DNA of 64,000 nucleotides, taken from contig CACJPL010000002.1 of the NCBI GenBank assembly GCA_902595285.1, positions 1-64,000 on the forward strand, in the 5' to 3' direction. Source of the stretch: an uncultured Pelagibacteraceae bacterium. Lineage in GTDB: Bacteria; Pseudomonadota; Alphaproteobacteria; Pelagibacterales; Pelagibacteraceae. Below, one piece after another: positions 9,322 to 19,976 of this stretch (the stretch's first letter is position 1; each line of letters starts with the position of its first letter). The notes below the pieces were generated by a model that did no database searches, was not told the DNA's origin, and saw only the letters and a program-made list of their open reading frames with translations. A program made the translations under genes and the position numbers.

Positions 9322-11541
9322 ATGGAAAAAAAAACAAAATTAACAATTTCAGGCTCAGCCAAAAAATCATTTAAGAATATTGAGATTGCTAAATCTCAAA
9401 GAAAAAACTCTGTAATAATAGAAAAGCAAACTGGAAAGTTCTCTAGTAGAGGCGGTTCATTTAGATCTTCAACAAGTAAACCTAGGCCGAATTCAACATT
9501 TAATAGAGTAGCTCCGTTAAAGCCTACATTTAGTTCAAAACCACCATCCAACACAAACGATTTTGAGAAGAGGAAGTTAGCAGAGCAAAGAGCTACAAAA
9601 AGACTTAAAGGTGAAAATGAAAGTAAAGATAGAAAAACTTTAAAAGCAGGAACTAAAAAAAGAGAATTAAAATTAACTGTATCAAGAGCATTGAGTGATG
9701 AAATTGATGCAAAACAAAGAAGTTTGGCATCAGTTAAGAGAGCAAGACAAAAAGAAATCAAAAATGCATCAAAAGATGATGCTCAAGAAAATCTAAAACC
9801 AATCAAAAGAGATGTAAATATTCCTGAAGCAATCACAGTAAGAGAATTGGCAAATAGGATGGCCGAACAATCTAGTAATGTAATTAAGCATTTATTTGGT
9901 ATGGGTGTTACAGTGACTATCAATCAAACATTAGCTGCAGATACTGCAGAATATTTGGTTAAAGAATTCGGTCACAATCCAATTAGAGGAGAAAAAGCAG
10001 AAGAAATAATCCAAAAAATAAAAGCCTCAAGAACAGAAAATTTAAAAAATAGACCCCCAATAGTTACAGTTATGGGACATGTTGATCATGGCAAGACATC
10101 AGTGCTAGATGTTCTTAGAAGTGCAAATGTAGTTTCAGGTGAATTTGGTGGAATAACTCAACATATTGGAGCTTATCAAATTAAAAGTCAGGGTAATAAA
10201 TTAACATTTATTGATACACCAGGCCATGCTGCATTTACAGAAATGAGAGCAAGAGGATCAAAATTAACTGACGTGGTTGTTTTAGTAGTTGCTGCTGATG
10301 ATGGAGTTAAACCTCAAACAGTTGAGTCTATAAAACATGCTAAAGCTGCAAATGTTCCAATAGTTGTAGCAATAAATAAATGTGATCTACAAGAAGCAGA
10401 TCCTCAGAAGATAAAAAATCAATTATTAGAGCATGAATTGATTGCTGAAGATTTGTCTGGTGATACTTTAATGGTTGAAATTTCAACTAAAACAAAACAA
10501 AACTTAGATAAATTAGTAGAGTCAATAATACTTCAAGCAGAAATTTTAGATCTTAAAACGGATTATGAATCTAAAGCTACAGGTATAGTTTTAGAGTCAA
10601 AAATTGATGTTGGTAGAGGTCCAGTTGCAAATATAATTGTTACCACTGGAACACTCAAGAGGGGTGATTTTTTTGTAAGTGGTTTAAAATGGGGAAAAGT
10701 TAGAGCGATTATAAATGACAAAGGTCAAAATATTAATGAAGCTTTACCTTCAACTCCTGTTGAAATTCTAGGAATAAATGGTGCAGCAAAAGCTGGAGAT
10801 GATTTTATTGTTCTAGATACTGAAAAAGAAGCCAAAACATTGAGTGAAAATAGAGCACAAGAAAGTAAAGATGGAAAAAATCCACTAACTTTTGCAACTC
10901 AAGATTCTGCCTTTTCAGATAAGTCTTCTGAGGAATTAAATTTAATTATTAAATCTGATGTACATGGATCGTCGGAAGCAATTAAAAATGCAATTAGTCA
11001 AATTAAACACGATGAAGTCAAACCTAAAATTATTCTAGCAGATATTGGAATGGTAACTGAAACTGATGTTACATTAGCAAAAGCCTCAGATGCTGTTCTT
11101 ATAGCTTTTAATGTAAAACCAAGTAAAGAAGCAAAAAAACTTGCTGAAAACGAGAAGATAAATATATCTTCTTATAATATTATTTATGAAGTTTTAGATT
11201 ACATTAAGCAAAGAATGTCAGGGCTATTGACACCTGATGTCCAAGAAAAAATTACTGGCACCGCACAAATTTTGGAAATATTTAAAGTTTCAGGTGCTGG
11301 AAAAGTTGCTGGTTTAAAAGTAACAGAGGGTGAAATTAATAGTACTTCAGATGTAAGAATTATAAGAGATGGTGCCATAATTTATACTGGAAAAGTTTCA
11401 ACAATATTTAGAGAAAAAGACCAAGTTAAACAAGTAAGTGGTGGTCAAGAATGTGGAATTACAGTGAAAGATTATATGGATTTTCAAAAAAATGACACAA
11501 TAGAGGCATTTAGTGTTACATCAACTGAGAGGTCAATTTAA
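9322..11541 (+). CDS. infB: Translation initiation factor IF-2
   Basis: 739 residues. A Lys/Arg/Ser-rich low-complexity N-terminal region (about 1-160) leads to the IF2 N-domain, then the GTPase domain with G1 GHVDHGKTS near residue 252, G3 DTPGHAAF near 300, and G4 NKCD near 353, followed by domains II, III and the fMet-tRNA-binding C2 domain. It places initiator tRNA on the 30S subunit. The N-terminal region is short compared with most IF2 proteins, as expected in a reduced genome. The stop overlaps the rbfA start by one base (TAATG). Confidence 0.96.
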   Translation: MEKKTKLTISGSAKKSFKNIEIAKSQRKNSVIIEKQTGKFSSRGGSFRSSTSKPRPNSTFNRVAPLKPTFSSKPPSNTNDFEKRKLAEQRATKRLKGENESKDRKTLKAGTKKRELKLTVSRALSDEIDAKQRSLASVKRARQKEIKNASKDDAQENLKPIKRDVNIPEAITVRELANRMAEQSSNVIKHLFGMGVTVTINQTLAADTAEYLVKEFGHNPIRGEKAEEIIQKIKASRTENLKNRPPIVTVMGHVDHGKTSVLDVLRSANVVSGEFGGITQHIGAYQIKSQGNKLTFIDTPGHAAFTEMRARGSKLTDVVVLVVAADDGVKPQTVESIKHAKAANVPIVVAINKCDLQEADPQKIKNQLLEHELIAEDLSGDTLMVEISTKTKQNLDKLVESIILQAEILDLKTDYESKATGIVLESKIDVGRGPVANIIVTTGTLKRGDFFVSGLKWGKVRAIINDKGQNINEALPSTPVEILGINGAAKAGDDFIVLDTEKEAKTLSENRAQESKDGKNPLTFATQDSAFSDKSSEELNLIIKSDVHGSSEAIKNAISQIKHDEVKPKIILADIGMVTETDVTLAKASDAVLIAFNVKPSKEAKKLAENEKINISSYNIIYEVLDYIKQRMSGLLTPDVQEKITGTAQILEIFKVSGAGKVAGLKVTEGEINSTSDVRIIRDGAIIYTGKVSTIFREKDQVKQVSGGQECGITVKDYMDFQKNDTIEAFSVTSTERSI

Positions 11542-11924
11542 TGGCAGATAGAATCGGAAAACCAGTATCTCAAAGACAGCTAAGAGTAGGAGAAATGATT
11601 AAGCAGTCTTTAAGCATGATTTTTATAAGAAATGAGGCTAAGTTGCCGAATTTAGAGACAAATACTATAACTGTTACCGAGGTAAGAATGAGTCCTGATT
11701 TAAAAATCGCTAAAGCTTATGTACTTCCATTAGGAGGAAAAGATGCGGAGGAAACAATTAGTATTTTAAAGGAATATTCATTTTTAATTAGAAAAATTTT
11801 ATCACAAAAAGTGGTAATGAAATTTTTACCAAAATTACTTTTTAGAAAAGATGAATCTTTTGAGTATGCAGAAAAAATAGAAAACTTAATAAAACAAACA
11901 AATAATAGGAAGAAAGAGGCATGA
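11541..11924 (+). CDS. rbfA: Ribosome-binding factor A
   Basis: 127 residues with the RbfA KH-like fold signature: RVGEMIKQSLSMIF at the N-terminus, VTEVRMSPDLKIAKAYV near residue 46, and LPKLLFRKDESFEYAEKIENLI near the C-terminus (first 20 residues of that block are conserved). It binds the 30S subunit and helps 16S 5'-end maturation. It overlaps infB by 1 base and rpsO by 4 bases (ATGA), so truB, usually found between rbfA and rpsO, is absent. Confidence 0.93.
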   Translation: MADRIGKPVSQRQLRVGEMIKQSLSMIFIRNEAKLPNLETNTITVTEVRMSPDLKIAKAYVLPLGGKDAEETISILKEYSFLIRKILSQKVVMKFLPKLLFRKDESFEYAEKIENLIKQTNNRKKEA

Positions 11925-12169
11925 ACAAAAAGGCACAAGAATTAGCAATGCACGATAAAGATACTGGATCTTCAGAGATACAGATCGCTTTGCTTACAGA
12001 GAAAATTGAAACTCTCTCTAAACATATTAAGCAATTCAAAAAGGATAAACATTCATCTGTTGGATTGTTGAGAGCGGTAAATAGAAGAAAGAAATTGTTA
12101 GAATACCTAAAGAAAAATAAATCGGATTCTTACAAAAATGTACTGTCGAAATTGAATTTGAGAAAATAG
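11921..12169 (+). CDS. rpsO: 30S ribosomal protein S15
   Basis: 82 residues, slightly shorter than the usual 88-89 because the first few residues are reduced. The core [20 protein letters not shown] and [17 protein letters not shown] match S15, the primary 16S rRNA-binding protein of the central domain. It overlaps rbfA by 4 bases. A 47-base purine-rich stretch with a tandem repeat separates it from pnp; the rpsO-pnp pair is conserved across bacteria. Confidence 0.94.
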   Translation: MNKKAQELAMHDKDTGSSEIQIALLTEKIETLSKHIKQFKKDKHSSVGLLRAVNRRKKLLEYLKKNKSDSYKNVLSKLNLRK

Positions 12170-12185
12170 AAGTCAAGATAGATAG

Positions 12186-12203
12186 AACGAAACGAACGAA
12201 ACG
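12186..12203 (+). repeat. Tandem 9-bp repeat AACGAAACG x2 in the rpsO-pnp leader
   Basis: Two exact copies of AACGAAACG lie head to tail in a leader with almost no pyrimidines, 13 bases before the pnp ATG. In other bacteria the rpsO-pnp gap carries RNase III and PNPase autoregulation sites; whether this unstructured purine-rich element plays that part is inference. Confidence 0.6.
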
Positions 12204-12216
12204 AAATGGAAATGAA

Positions 12217-14289
12217 ATGTTTAAAGTATACAAGAAGGAAATTGAAGTAGCAGGAAAGAAGATAAGTGTAGAAACAGGTAAAGTAGCAAGACAGGCAGAC
12301 GGTGCAATAATCGCAAAATGTGGAGAGACAGTCGTATTAGCAACAGTAGTGGGGGCAAAAAAAGTTAATCCTGATATGGATTACTTTCCATTATCTGTAA
12401 ATTACCAAGAAAAATATTATGCAGCAGGGAAAATTCCTGGTGGATATTTTAAAAGAGAAGCAAGACCAACTGAAAGCGAAACATTGATCTCTAGATTAAT
12501 TGATAGACCAATCAGACCATTGTTTCCTGATGAATTTAAAAATGAAGTTCAGTTATTACCAACTGTAATTTCATATGATAAAGAAAATGAACCAGATATT
12601 TTATCAATCACTGCTTCATCAGCGGCATTAGCTATATCAGGAATGCCATTTATGGGTCCCGTAGGAGCTTCAAGGGTTGGTTTTATAGATGGAAAATATG
12701 TGTTAAATCCATCTAAAGCAGAATTAGAAAAATCAAAATTAGATTTAGTCGTAGCAGGTACAAAAGATGCTGTGCTTATGGTTGAATCTGAAGCAAATGG
12801 TTTAACTGAAGAAGAAATGTTGAACGCTGTTAAATTTGGTCACGAAGGTTTTGTTTCAGTAATTGAGATGATAGAGGAGCTTGCAAAAGAATGTAGAAAA
12901 CCTGAGTGGACTGTTGAAAAGAAAGATCTATCAGAAGTTAAGAAAAAATTAGAAGAAACTTTTACAGAAGATCTTAAAAAAGCTTTTGCAACAAGAGATA
13001 AACAGGATAGATCAAATCAAATTTCAGAGATCACTGATAAAGCAAAAAAACTTTATGAAGAAGATGAAAATTACACTGATCTAGATGTTAATAGTCAGTT
13101 GAAAAATCTTGAAAAATCTATTGTCAGAACTGATATCCTAAAAAACAAAAACAGAATTGATGGTAGAGGCTTATCAGATGTCAGACCAATTTCGTGTGAA
13201 GTTGGAGTTTTACCAAGAGCTCATGGATCTGCATTGTTTACTAGAGGAGAAACACAAGCGATTGTAGTTGCAACTTTAGGAACATCTGATGATGAACAAA
13301 GAATTGAAAGTTTAGATGGTCTTCAAAGAGAACGATTTATGCTTCACTATAATTTTCCTCCTTTTTCAGTTGGAGAAACAGGACGAATTGGAACTGGTAG
13401 AAGAGAAATTGGACATGGTAAATTAGCCTGGAGAGCGATTAATTCTTCGTTACCTACAAAAGAAGCATTTCCATACACTTTTAGAGTAGTTTCAGAGATT
13501 ACTGAGTCTAATGGTTCTTCTTCAATGGCTACTGTTTGCGGAACTTCTTTAGCATTAATGGATGCTGGAGTACCAATTAAAGAGCCAGTTGCGGGTATTG
13601 CAATGGGATTAATTAAAGAGGGCAATGATTTCAGTGTTCTATCAGATATTTTAGGTGATGAAGATCACTTAGGAGATATGGACTTTAAAGTTGCTGGAAC
13701 TAAAGATGGAATAACTTCTCTTCAAATGGATATCAAAATTACAGGTATTACATTTGAAATCATGGAGCAAGCTTTGAGCCAAGCTAAAAATGGAAGAGTC
13801 CATATCTTGGGAGAAATGAATAAAGCATTATCAGCTTCAAGATCTGATGTTGGAAAGCACACCCCTAAAATGGAACAGGTAAATGTTGATAAAAAAGACA
13901 TTGCTGCTGTGATTGGAAAAGGCGGTGCAACGATTAGAGAAATTGTTGAAAAATCAGGTGCAAAAGTAGATGTAAATGATGAAGGTGTAGTAACAGTTGC
14001 TGCTCCAGATGAAGAGTCTAGAAATATTGCTATGCAAATGATTAAAGACATCACTGCAAAAGCTGAATTAAATAAAATTTATTCTGGTAAAGTAATGAAG
14101 ATTATGGAGTTTGGTGCATTTGTTAATTTTTTAGGAAAACAAGATGGGCTTGTTCATATTTCAGAACTTGCGGACAAAAGAGTAGCCAAGGTTACAGATG
14201 TTGTAAAAGAGGGTGATGAAGTAAAAGTAAAAGTAATCGGTTTTGATAGAGGAAAAGTTAAACTTTCAATTAAACAAGTAAGTGAATAA
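12217..14289 (+). CDS. pnp: Polyribonucleotide nucleotidyltransferase (PNPase)
   Basis: 690 residues. Two RNase PH-like domains (about 1-230 and 300-540), a KH domain ([14 protein letters not shown] near residue 563) and a C-terminal S1 domain (about 620-690, [17 protein letters not shown]) are all seen. It is a phosphorolytic 3'-5' exoribonuclease and an mRNA-decay factor. The first about 50 codons are noticeably richer in purines and G than the rest of the gene and its neighbours, continuing the composition of the leader. A Suv3-type helicase, the PNPase partner in mitochondria, is encoded at about 43-45 kb. Confidence 0.96.
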   Translation: MFKVYKKEIEVAGKKISVETGKVARQADGAIIAKCGETVVLATVVGAKKVNPDMDYFPLSVNYQEKYYAAGKIPGGYFKREARPTESETLISRLIDRPIRPLFPDEFKNEVQLLPTVISYDKENEPDILSITASSAALAISGMPFMGPVGASRVGFIDGKYVLNPSKAELEKSKLDLVVAGTKDAVLMVESEANGLTEEEMLNAVKFGHEGFVSVIEMIEELAKECRKPEWTVEKKDLSEVKKKLEETFTEDLKKAFATRDKQDRSNQISEITDKAKKLYEEDENYTDLDVNSQLKNLEKSIVRTDILKNKNRIDGRGLSDVRPISCEVGVLPRAHGSALFTRGETQAIVVATLGTSDDEQRIESLDGLQRERFMLHYNFPPFSVGETGRIGTGRREIGHGKLAWRAINSSLPTKEAFPYTFRVVSEITESNGSSSMATVCGTSLALMDAGVPIKEPVAGIAMGLIKEGNDFSVLSDILGDEDHLGDMDFKVAGTKDGITSLQMDIKITGITFEIMEQALSQAKNGRVHILGEMNKALSASRSDVGKHTPKMEQVNVDKKDIAAVIGKGGATIREIVEKSGAKVDVNDEGVVTVAAPDEESRNIAMQMIKDITAKAELNKIYSGKVMKIMEFGAFVNFLGKQDGLVHISELADKRVAKVTDVVKEGDEVKVKVIGFDRGKVKLSIKQVSE

Positions 14290-14336
14290 TATCTTGGACT
14301 CAAGCACTAAATTATTTTAAATTTATAAAAAGTTAT

Positions 14337-15407
14337 TTGAAAAAAAAATTTTTATTTATCTCAAATGAAATTAAAAACAGTCCTGTAGGAGGAAGAAGAA
14401 ACCTTTCTTCATTAAATGAAAATATTTTAAGAACTGTATTTAGAAATAATTTTTTTTCAATAAAACTAAAAAAAAAAAAAATTAAATCTTTAAGTGATAT
14501 TTTGTTAGCTTTAACTGGAAGTATTGATGGTATTTCTGGCAAAAAAATAAATCATATAAAGGAATTCATAAAAAAAAATCAGATAGAGTACGTGTTTATT
14601 GATGGTTCTAACCTCGGCAAAATTGCAAGAAAAATTGAAGATCCAAAAATTAGAATTATTACATTTTGTCATAATGTTGAAGCTAATTTTTTTTTAAAAA
14701 AATTTCTAACTTTTTTATCTTTTAGAAATTTTTATATTTTTATTTGTAATTTTCTAGCAGAGTTACAAAGTATCTATTTTAGTGATTATTTAATTTTTTT
14801 AAATAAAAGAGATAAATCAATGATGTTTAAATATTATCTTAAAAAAAATTTTTTTATAATTCCTATCTGTTTAAAGGACAAATTTAAAAAATATAAAAAT
14901 TCTTTCAATCATAACAATTTCATAATGTTTGTAGGTAGTAATTTTTTTGGAAATATATCAGGTCTCGAATGGTATATTGAACATGTTGTCAGCAAAATTA
15001 ATATTAAAACCTTAATTGTTGGAAAAAATTTAGTTAATTATAAACACAAAAATAATCCTAAGGTAGTTTATAAAGGTTATGTAAAAAATTTAAATTATTA
15101 TTACAAAAAAGCACTATTTGTTGTTGCTCCAATTTTTAAAGGATCAGGGATGAAAACTAAAGTTGCTGAAAGTCTGATGCACGGAAAAAAAATAGTTGGA
15201 TTAAAAGAAGCATTTATTGGATATGATAAATTTGAGAAAAAAATTGGTGTTAAATGCTCTAACTCAAAAGAGCTTATAATTGCAATTAATCATCTTCTTA
15301 AAAAAAAACATCTATATTTTGAACCAGGATTAAGAAACTTATATTTGAAAAATTTTTCAGACGATGCTTTAAAAAATTATTACAAAGAAGTTTTTAAAAA
15401 AATATAA
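14337..15407 (+). CDS. Glycosyltransferase family 1/GT4-type protein
   Basis: 356 residues, TTG start at MKKKFLFISNE. The C-terminal half shows the Rossmann-type GT-B pattern: FVGSNFFGNISGLEWYI near 198, VVYKGYV near 243, then GSGMKTKVAESLMHGKKIVG near 269-288, the donor-binding signature of group 1 glycosyltransferases. Sugar donor and acceptor cannot be read. Base composition is even more AT-rich than its neighbours, with long homopolymers, including 14 A in a row at 14468-14481. It is followed 5 bases later by asnB. The pair, sitting between pnp and fabI, is probably for a cell-surface glycan. Confidence 0.75.
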   Translation: MKKKFLFISNEIKNSPVGGRRNLSSLNENILRTVFRNNFFSIKLKKKKIKSLSDILLALTGSIDGISGKKINHIKEFIKKNQIEYVFIDGSNLGKIARKIEDPKIRIITFCHNVEANFFLKKFLTFLSFRNFYIFICNFLAELQSIYFSDYLIFLNKRDKSMMFKYYLKKNFFIIPICLKDKFKKYKNSFNHNNFIMFVGSNFFGNISGLEWYIEHVVSKINIKTLIVGKNLVNYKHKNNPKVVYKGYVKNLNYYYKKALFVVAPIFKGSGMKTKVAESLMHGKKIVGLKEAFIGYDKFEKKIGVKCSNSKELIIAINHLLKKKHLYFEPGLRNLYLKNFSDDALKNYYKEVFKKI

Positions 15408-15412
15408 TTATT

Positions 15413-17374
15413 ATGTGTGGTTTTTTTGGATTACAAAGTTATTCATTAGATAAACATAAAAAAATTTCTGCTTCAAAAAAAGCAATAGATTTATTGAATT
15501 CACGAGGACCCGACTCAAACGGTATAGTATTAGATGATAACGATAATTTAATATTTGCGCACAATAGATTATCAATCTTAGATTTATCAGAAACAGGTAA
15601 CCAGCCAATGATTTCAAGCTCGGGCAATTTATTAATGATATTTAATGGTGAAATTTATAATCATAAAAGTTTAAGAGAAGAATTAATAAATAACCATAAT
15701 TTTAAAAATTGGAAAGGATCATCTGACACTGAAACTTTAATTCAATCTGTAGAAATTTGGGGGATTGAAAAGACTCTCAAAAAGTTAAATGGTATGTTTG
15801 CATTTATAATTTGGGATAGAACCTCAAAAACTTTATTTTTAGCTAGAGATAGGTTTGGTGAAAAACCTCTGTATTATGGTTGGATTTCTCAAATTGATAG
15901 TTTTGTTTTTAGTTCAGATTTAATATTTGATAAAATTTTTAAAAATGTTGATTTTAGTTTAAATGAGAATGCTTTAAATGATTTAATTCATTTAAATTAT
16001 ATTAATAACAATATCTCGATTTTTAAAAATATATTTAAACTTGAACCTGGGCATTTTTCAAAAATTTTTTTTAAAAAAAATAAAATTCCAGAAGTAAATA
16101 CCCACAAATATTGGATAACCAATAATACTGTTAACCATAAAAAGGATATTATTTATAAGGAGTCAATTAAACAATTAGACGAAAAACTTACTAATATAGT
16201 AAAAAATCAAATATTTGCTGATGTTGAAGTTGGAACTTTTTTAAGTGGCGGTATAGATTCGTCTTTAGTTACAGCTAAAGCACAAGAAGTTTCAGAAAAA
16301 AAAATTAAAACTTTTTGTATAGGTGTTGAGGACAAAAACTATGACGAGTCAAAATATGCTAAACAGGTTGCAAAACATTTATCTACAGATCACGAGGAAC
16401 TAATACTTAGTGAAAAAGATATGATTGATTCTGTGCCAAAAATAATTTCAAAATTAAATGAACCTTTTGGAGATAGTTCTTTTTTACCAAGTTATTTTGT
16501 TTCAAACTTAGCAAAAAATAAATTAAAGGTTGTTCTTACTGGTGATGGGGGGGATGAAATTTTTGGAGGATATAATAGGTATACTCAGTTAAGAAATCTA
16601 TCAAAAATTCATCAATTACCCAAAAGCATAAAAAAAATAATAAATTATTATTTTTCAAATATGAATGAAAAAAAAGTTAATCGAATAAATTATATTTTTA
16701 AAATTTTACCTTTTTTTAAAAAACAGTTTTATTTAAATGATAAAATTAAAAAATTATTTGATAGAGTGGATCCAAATCTTAATTTTTCTGATTTTATATT
16801 TAATTTTCTGATTAATAAGAATGATTTAAATTTACTAAATAATTCAGAGATATTCTCCAAAGAAAAAGTAATCGATAATTTAAAACAAAAATTTTTTGAA
16901 GAAAATACTTTGGATCTTTCGTTGGAGGAAAAAATGATGAATGTTGATATAAATACATATCTTCCCAACGATATACTTTTTAAAGTTGATAGGGCTAGTA
17001 TGGCAAATAGTCTTGAAACTAGAGCACCTTTTTTAGATAAAGATCTCTATGAGTTTTCTCTAAAGCTACCACTCAATCAAAAAATTAGTAAATCAAGAGG
17101 TAAAATTATTTTGAGAGATTTACTTAAAAAGAAATTACCTACTAATTTAATTGATAGACCGAAAGGTGGATTTTCAATTCCTATAGGGCACTGGATAAGA
17201 AAACCATTGTTAGAATGGTCGGAAAACCTTCTGAGTAAACAAAATATTGAAAAATCTGGTCAATTTAATCACGAGAATGTTACAAAAATTTGGAATAATC
17301 ACAAGATAGGAAATGATAATTCTAATTTAATTTGGTCAATACTTTCTTTCCAGCAATGGTATTTAAATCGATAG
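15413..17374 (+). CDS. asnB: Asparagine synthase (glutamine-hydrolysing) family protein
   Basis: 653 residues. The N-terminal class II amidotransferase domain begins MCGFFG with catalytic Cys2, and has NSRGPDSNG and IFNGEIYNH; the C-terminal synthetase domain has the PP-loop FLSGGIDSSLV near residue 276 and TGDGGDEIFGGYNRY near 378. All key residues are present, so it should be an active amidotransferase. Besides asparagine synthesis, this subfamily often sits in polysaccharide clusters and amidates sugar carboxylates; the upstream glycosyltransferase makes that possible. Convergent with fabI, with 10 bases between. Confidence 0.85.
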   Translation: MCGFFGLQSYSLDKHKKISASKKAIDLLNSRGPDSNGIVLDDNDNLIFAHNRLSILDLSETGNQPMISSSGNLLMIFNGEIYNHKSLREELINNHNFKNWKGSSDTETLIQSVEIWGIEKTLKKLNGMFAFIIWDRTSKTLFLARDRFGEKPLYYGWISQIDSFVFSSDLIFDKIFKNVDFSLNENALNDLIHLNYINNNISIFKNIFKLEPGHFSKIFFKKNKIPEVNTHKYWITNNTVNHKKDIIYKESIKQLDEKLTNIVKNQIFADVEVGTFLSGGIDSSLVTAKAQEVSEKKIKTFCIGVEDKNYDESKYAKQVAKHLSTDHEELILSEKDMIDSVPKIISKLNEPFGDSSFLPSYFVSNLAKNKLKVVLTGDGGDEIFGGYNRYTQLRNLSKIHQLPKSIKKIINYYFSNMNEKKVNRINYIFKILPFFKKQFYLNDKIKKLFDRVDPNLNFSDFIFNFLINKNDLNLLNNSEIFSKEKVIDNLKQKFFEENTLDLSLEEKMMNVDINTYLPNDILFKVDRASMANSLETRAPFLDKDLYEFSLKLPLNQKISKSRGKIILRDLLKKKLPTNLIDRPKGGFSIPIGHWIRKPLLEWSENLLSKQNIEKSGQFNHENVTKIWNNHKIGNDNSNLIWSILSFQQWYLNR

Positions 17375-17384
17375 TGTTAATTTA

Positions 17385-18170
17385 TTAAGTGATATTTTTA
17401 GGATCAGGCATACCTACTTTATTGTATCCAGCATCGACATAGTGAATTTCACCTGTAACACCGTTTGCAAGATCACTTAGTAGATATAATGCTGAATTTC
17501 CAACATCATGGATATCAACATTTCTCTTTAGAAAAGAATGGTCTTCGTTCCATTTATATAGAAATTTTGCATCTCCGATTGCAGAAGCAGCCAATGTTTT
17601 GATAGGTCCCGCACTTATTGCATTTACTCTTATACCTTTGGCTCCTAAATCTCTTGCAAGATACTTAACACTTGCTTCAAGAGCAGATTTGCAAACACCC
17701 ATTACATTATAATTTGGAATGGCTTTAGTTGATTCGTATGTTAAAGTTAATAAACTTCCACCTTGTTTCATTACCTTTGAAGCCTCTTTTGCCACTTCAG
17801 TGAATGAAAAGCATGAGATTAACATACTTCTTAAAAAGTTTTCTCTAGTTGTATTTAAATATTCACCTGATAACTCTGATTTGTCTGAAAAAGCAACTGC
17901 ATGAACTACAAAATCAATTTCACCCCATTGAGATTTGATATCTTCAAATAATTTTACTACTTCTTCTTTTTTTTCTACGTCACAACTAAATGTAACGTTT
18001 GAATTTAATTTTTCTGCCAAAGGGACTACTCTTTTTTTAAGAGCATCACCTAAATATGTAAATGCTAGTTCAGCTCCTGCTTCAGCAAGTTTTTGAGATA
18101 TACCCCAGGCAATAGATCTTTCATTAGCGACACCCATGATTAATCCTTTTTTACCTTTCATTAAACTCAT
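17385..18170 (-). CDS. fabI: Enoyl-[acyl-carrier-protein] reductase (NADH) FabI
   Basis: 261 residues. It has the altered SDR nucleotide motif GVANERSIAWGI near residue 13 and the active-site pair in YNVMGVCKSALE (Tyr-x6-Lys) near 154-161, plus the DLGAKGIRVNAISAGPIKT block. It performs the last reduction of each fatty-acid elongation cycle. It starts 3 bases after fabB on the same strand, forming a fabA-fabB-fabI operon. Confidence 0.94.
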   Translation of the reverse strand: MSLMKGKKGLIMGVANERSIAWGISQKLAEAGAELAFTYLGDALKKRVVPLAEKLNSNVTFSCDVEKKEEVVKLFEDIKSQWGEIDFVVHAVAFSDKSELSGEYLNTTRENFLRSMLISCFSFTEVAKEASKVMKQGGSLLTLTYESTKAIPNYNVMGVCKSALEASVKYLARDLGAKGIRVNAISAGPIKTLAASAIGDAKFLYKWNEDHSFLKRNVDIHDVGNSALYLLSDLANGVTGEIHYVDAGYNKVGMPDPKNIT

Positions 18171-18173
18171 AAA

Positions 18174-19385
18174 TTAAACCTTTTCAAAAATTAAAGCTGC
18201 ATTAGTTCCGCCAAAACCAAAGCTATTTGACATTACTGTATTTAAAGTTGCTCCCGTTTCAGTTTTTGAAACTATAGGAAATTTTTTAGCATCATCATCC
18301 ATCTCAGTAATATTTGCAGAACCTGTAATGAAATTATTTTTCATCATTATCAAACAATAAATTGCTTCATGAACTGAAGCAGCGCCTAATGGGTGGCCTG
18401 ATAAAGATTTAGTTGAACTTATTTTTGGAATATCATCCCCAAATGTTTCTTTAATAGCATTAAGTTCAGTTATATCTCCAACTGGTGTTGATGTTCCATG
18501 AGTATTTATATAATCAATTTTATTTTTTGTAGTTGCCATCGCCATTTTCATACATCTAACAGCACCTTCGCCTGATGGGGCTACCATATCATATCCATCT
18601 GAAGTTGCTCCATAACCAGTTAATTCTGCGTATATTTTAGCACCTCTTGCTTTAGCATGTTCGTACTCTTCAAGCACTAAAACACCTGCTCCACCAGCAA
18701 TTACAAATCCATCTCTAGTCTTATCATAAGCTCTAGATGCAGATTGCGGAGTGTCATTATATTTTGAAGATAAAGCAGTCATGGCATCAAACATTGCTGT
18801 CATTGCCCAATGAATTTCTTCACTACCACCTGCAAAAACAACATCCTGTTTACCCATTTGAATTAATTCCATAGAATTTCCTATGCAATGTCCACTAGTT
18901 GCACATGCAGAGCTCATTGTGTAGTTAGTTCCTTTAATTTTAAATGGTACCGCAAGTGTTGCAGAAGCAGTACTGGCCATAGTTCTTGGAACAATAAAAG
19001 GTCCCATTAATTTTGGTGTCTTCGCTCTAGTTTTATCTGCAGCTAAAATTACATTCTCTATAGAAGGTCCCCCTGAACCCATCACAATTCCAGTTTTAAA
19101 ATTACTCACTTCACTTTCTTCTAATCCAGAGTCTTCAATAGCTTCTTTCATTGCAATATAATTGTAAGCTGAGCCTGATCCCATAAATCTAATTGTTTTT
19201 CTATCTATATGATCCTCAAGTTTAATATTTGGTTTACCATGAACATGGCTTTTCAGATTATGCTCTTTATAATCTTCAGCATAAGAAATTCCTGATTTTG
19301 AATTTAATAAAGATTGATGAACTTCTTCTTGATTATTTCCTAAACAGGAAACAACTCCTAAACCTGTGATAACTACTCTTCTCAT
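18174..19385 (-). CDS. fabB: 3-oxoacyl-ACP synthase I FabB
   Basis: 403 residues, the usual KAS I/II size. The Cys-His-His active site is seen as [10 protein letters not shown] near residue 161, [11 protein letters not shown] near 296, and [12 protein letters not shown] near 333. Together with FabA it directs unsaturated fatty acid synthesis. Its ATG overlaps the fabA stop by one base. The fabA linkage supports FabB rather than FabF. Confidence 0.93.
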   Translation of the reverse strand: MRRVVITGLGVVSCLGNNQEEVHQSLLNSKSGISYAEDYKEHNLKSHVHGKPNIKLEDHIDRKTIRFMGSGSAYNYIAMKEAIEDSGLEESEVSNFKTGIVMGSGGPSIENVILAADKTRAKTPKLMGPFIVPRTMASTASATLAVPFKIKGTNYTMSSACATSGHCIGNSMELIQMGKQDVVFAGGSEEIHWAMTAMFDAMTALSSKYNDTPQSASRAYDKTRDGFVIAGGAGVLVLEEYEHAKARGAKIYAELTGYGATSDGYDMVAPSGEGAVRCMKMAMATTKNKIDYINTHGTSTPVGDITELNAIKETFGDDIPKISSTKSLSGHPLGAASVHEAIYCLIMMKNNFITGSANITEMDDDAKKFPIVSKTETGATLNTVMSNSFGFGGTNAALIFEKV

Positions 19386-19885
19386 TATTTAAACAACCCT
19401 ACTTTTAAACTTTCTGCTGAATATATTTTTTTATTATCTGCAAGAACAATTCCATTTGCAAGCCCAACAGTTGTTCCTCCAGGAGACATAATTTTTTTCA
19501 TATCTATTTCATATCTTACATTTTTTACACCCTGTAATACTTCACCTGTAAATTTTACAGTACCCACTCCTAGAGCTCTTCCTTTTCCAGGATTTCCTAG
19601 CCAACCTAGAAAAAAACCTACCAGTTGCCACATAGCATCTAAACCTAGGCACCCTGGCATGACTGGATCTTTTTTAAAATGACAATCAAAAAACCAAAGA
19701 TCATCTTTAATATCTAATTCAGCTTTTAAAGAGCCTTTATTAAACGCTCCATTATTTTCATTGATTTCCGTTATTCTGTCAAACATAAGCATTGGCGGGA
19801 GTGGTAATTTTGCATTACCAGGACCAAAAAGATCACCATTCCCACAAGTTATTAGATCATCATAGGAGTATGAGTTTTTTTTCAT
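19385..19885 (-). CDS. fabA: 3-hydroxydecanoyl-ACP dehydratase/isomerase FabA
   Basis: 166 residues. The hot-dog fold active site [20 protein letters not shown] near residue 69 contains the catalytic His and, further on, Asp. It makes the cis-3-decenoyl-ACP precursor of unsaturated fatty acids. It is divergent from the irr-type gene across a 91-base gap that carries a candidate Irr box, so iron may influence unsaturated lipid synthesis. Confidence 0.95.
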   Translation of the reverse strand: MKKNSYSYDDLITCGNGDLFGPGNAKLPLPPMLMFDRITEINENNGAFNKGSLKAELDIKDDLWFFDCHFKKDPVMPGCLGLDAMWQLVGFFLGWLGNPGKGRALGVGTVKFTGEVLQGVKNVRYEIDMKKIMSPGGTTVGLANGIVLADNKKIYSAESLKVGLFK

Positions 19886-19954
19886 ATTAGAGCACCCTTA
19901 ATACTTGATTTAATCCTAATATAATATAATAAAACAGTATATTTTTATTCATAC

Positions 19955-19971
19955 TTTAGAATAATTATAAA
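19955..19971. promoter_or_regulatory. Candidate Irr box (ICE) between fabA and irr
   Basis: The 17-mer TTTAGAATAATTATAAA is a near-palindrome with one mismatched pair and closely matches the alphaproteobacterial iron-control element pattern TTTAGAA-n3-TTCTAAA. It ends 5 bases before the irr ATG and lies 70 bases upstream of fabA. A nearly identical site sits in front of rubrerythrin. Autoregulation of irr and control of fabA are inferred. Confidence 0.6.
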
Positions 19972-19976
19972 AAACA

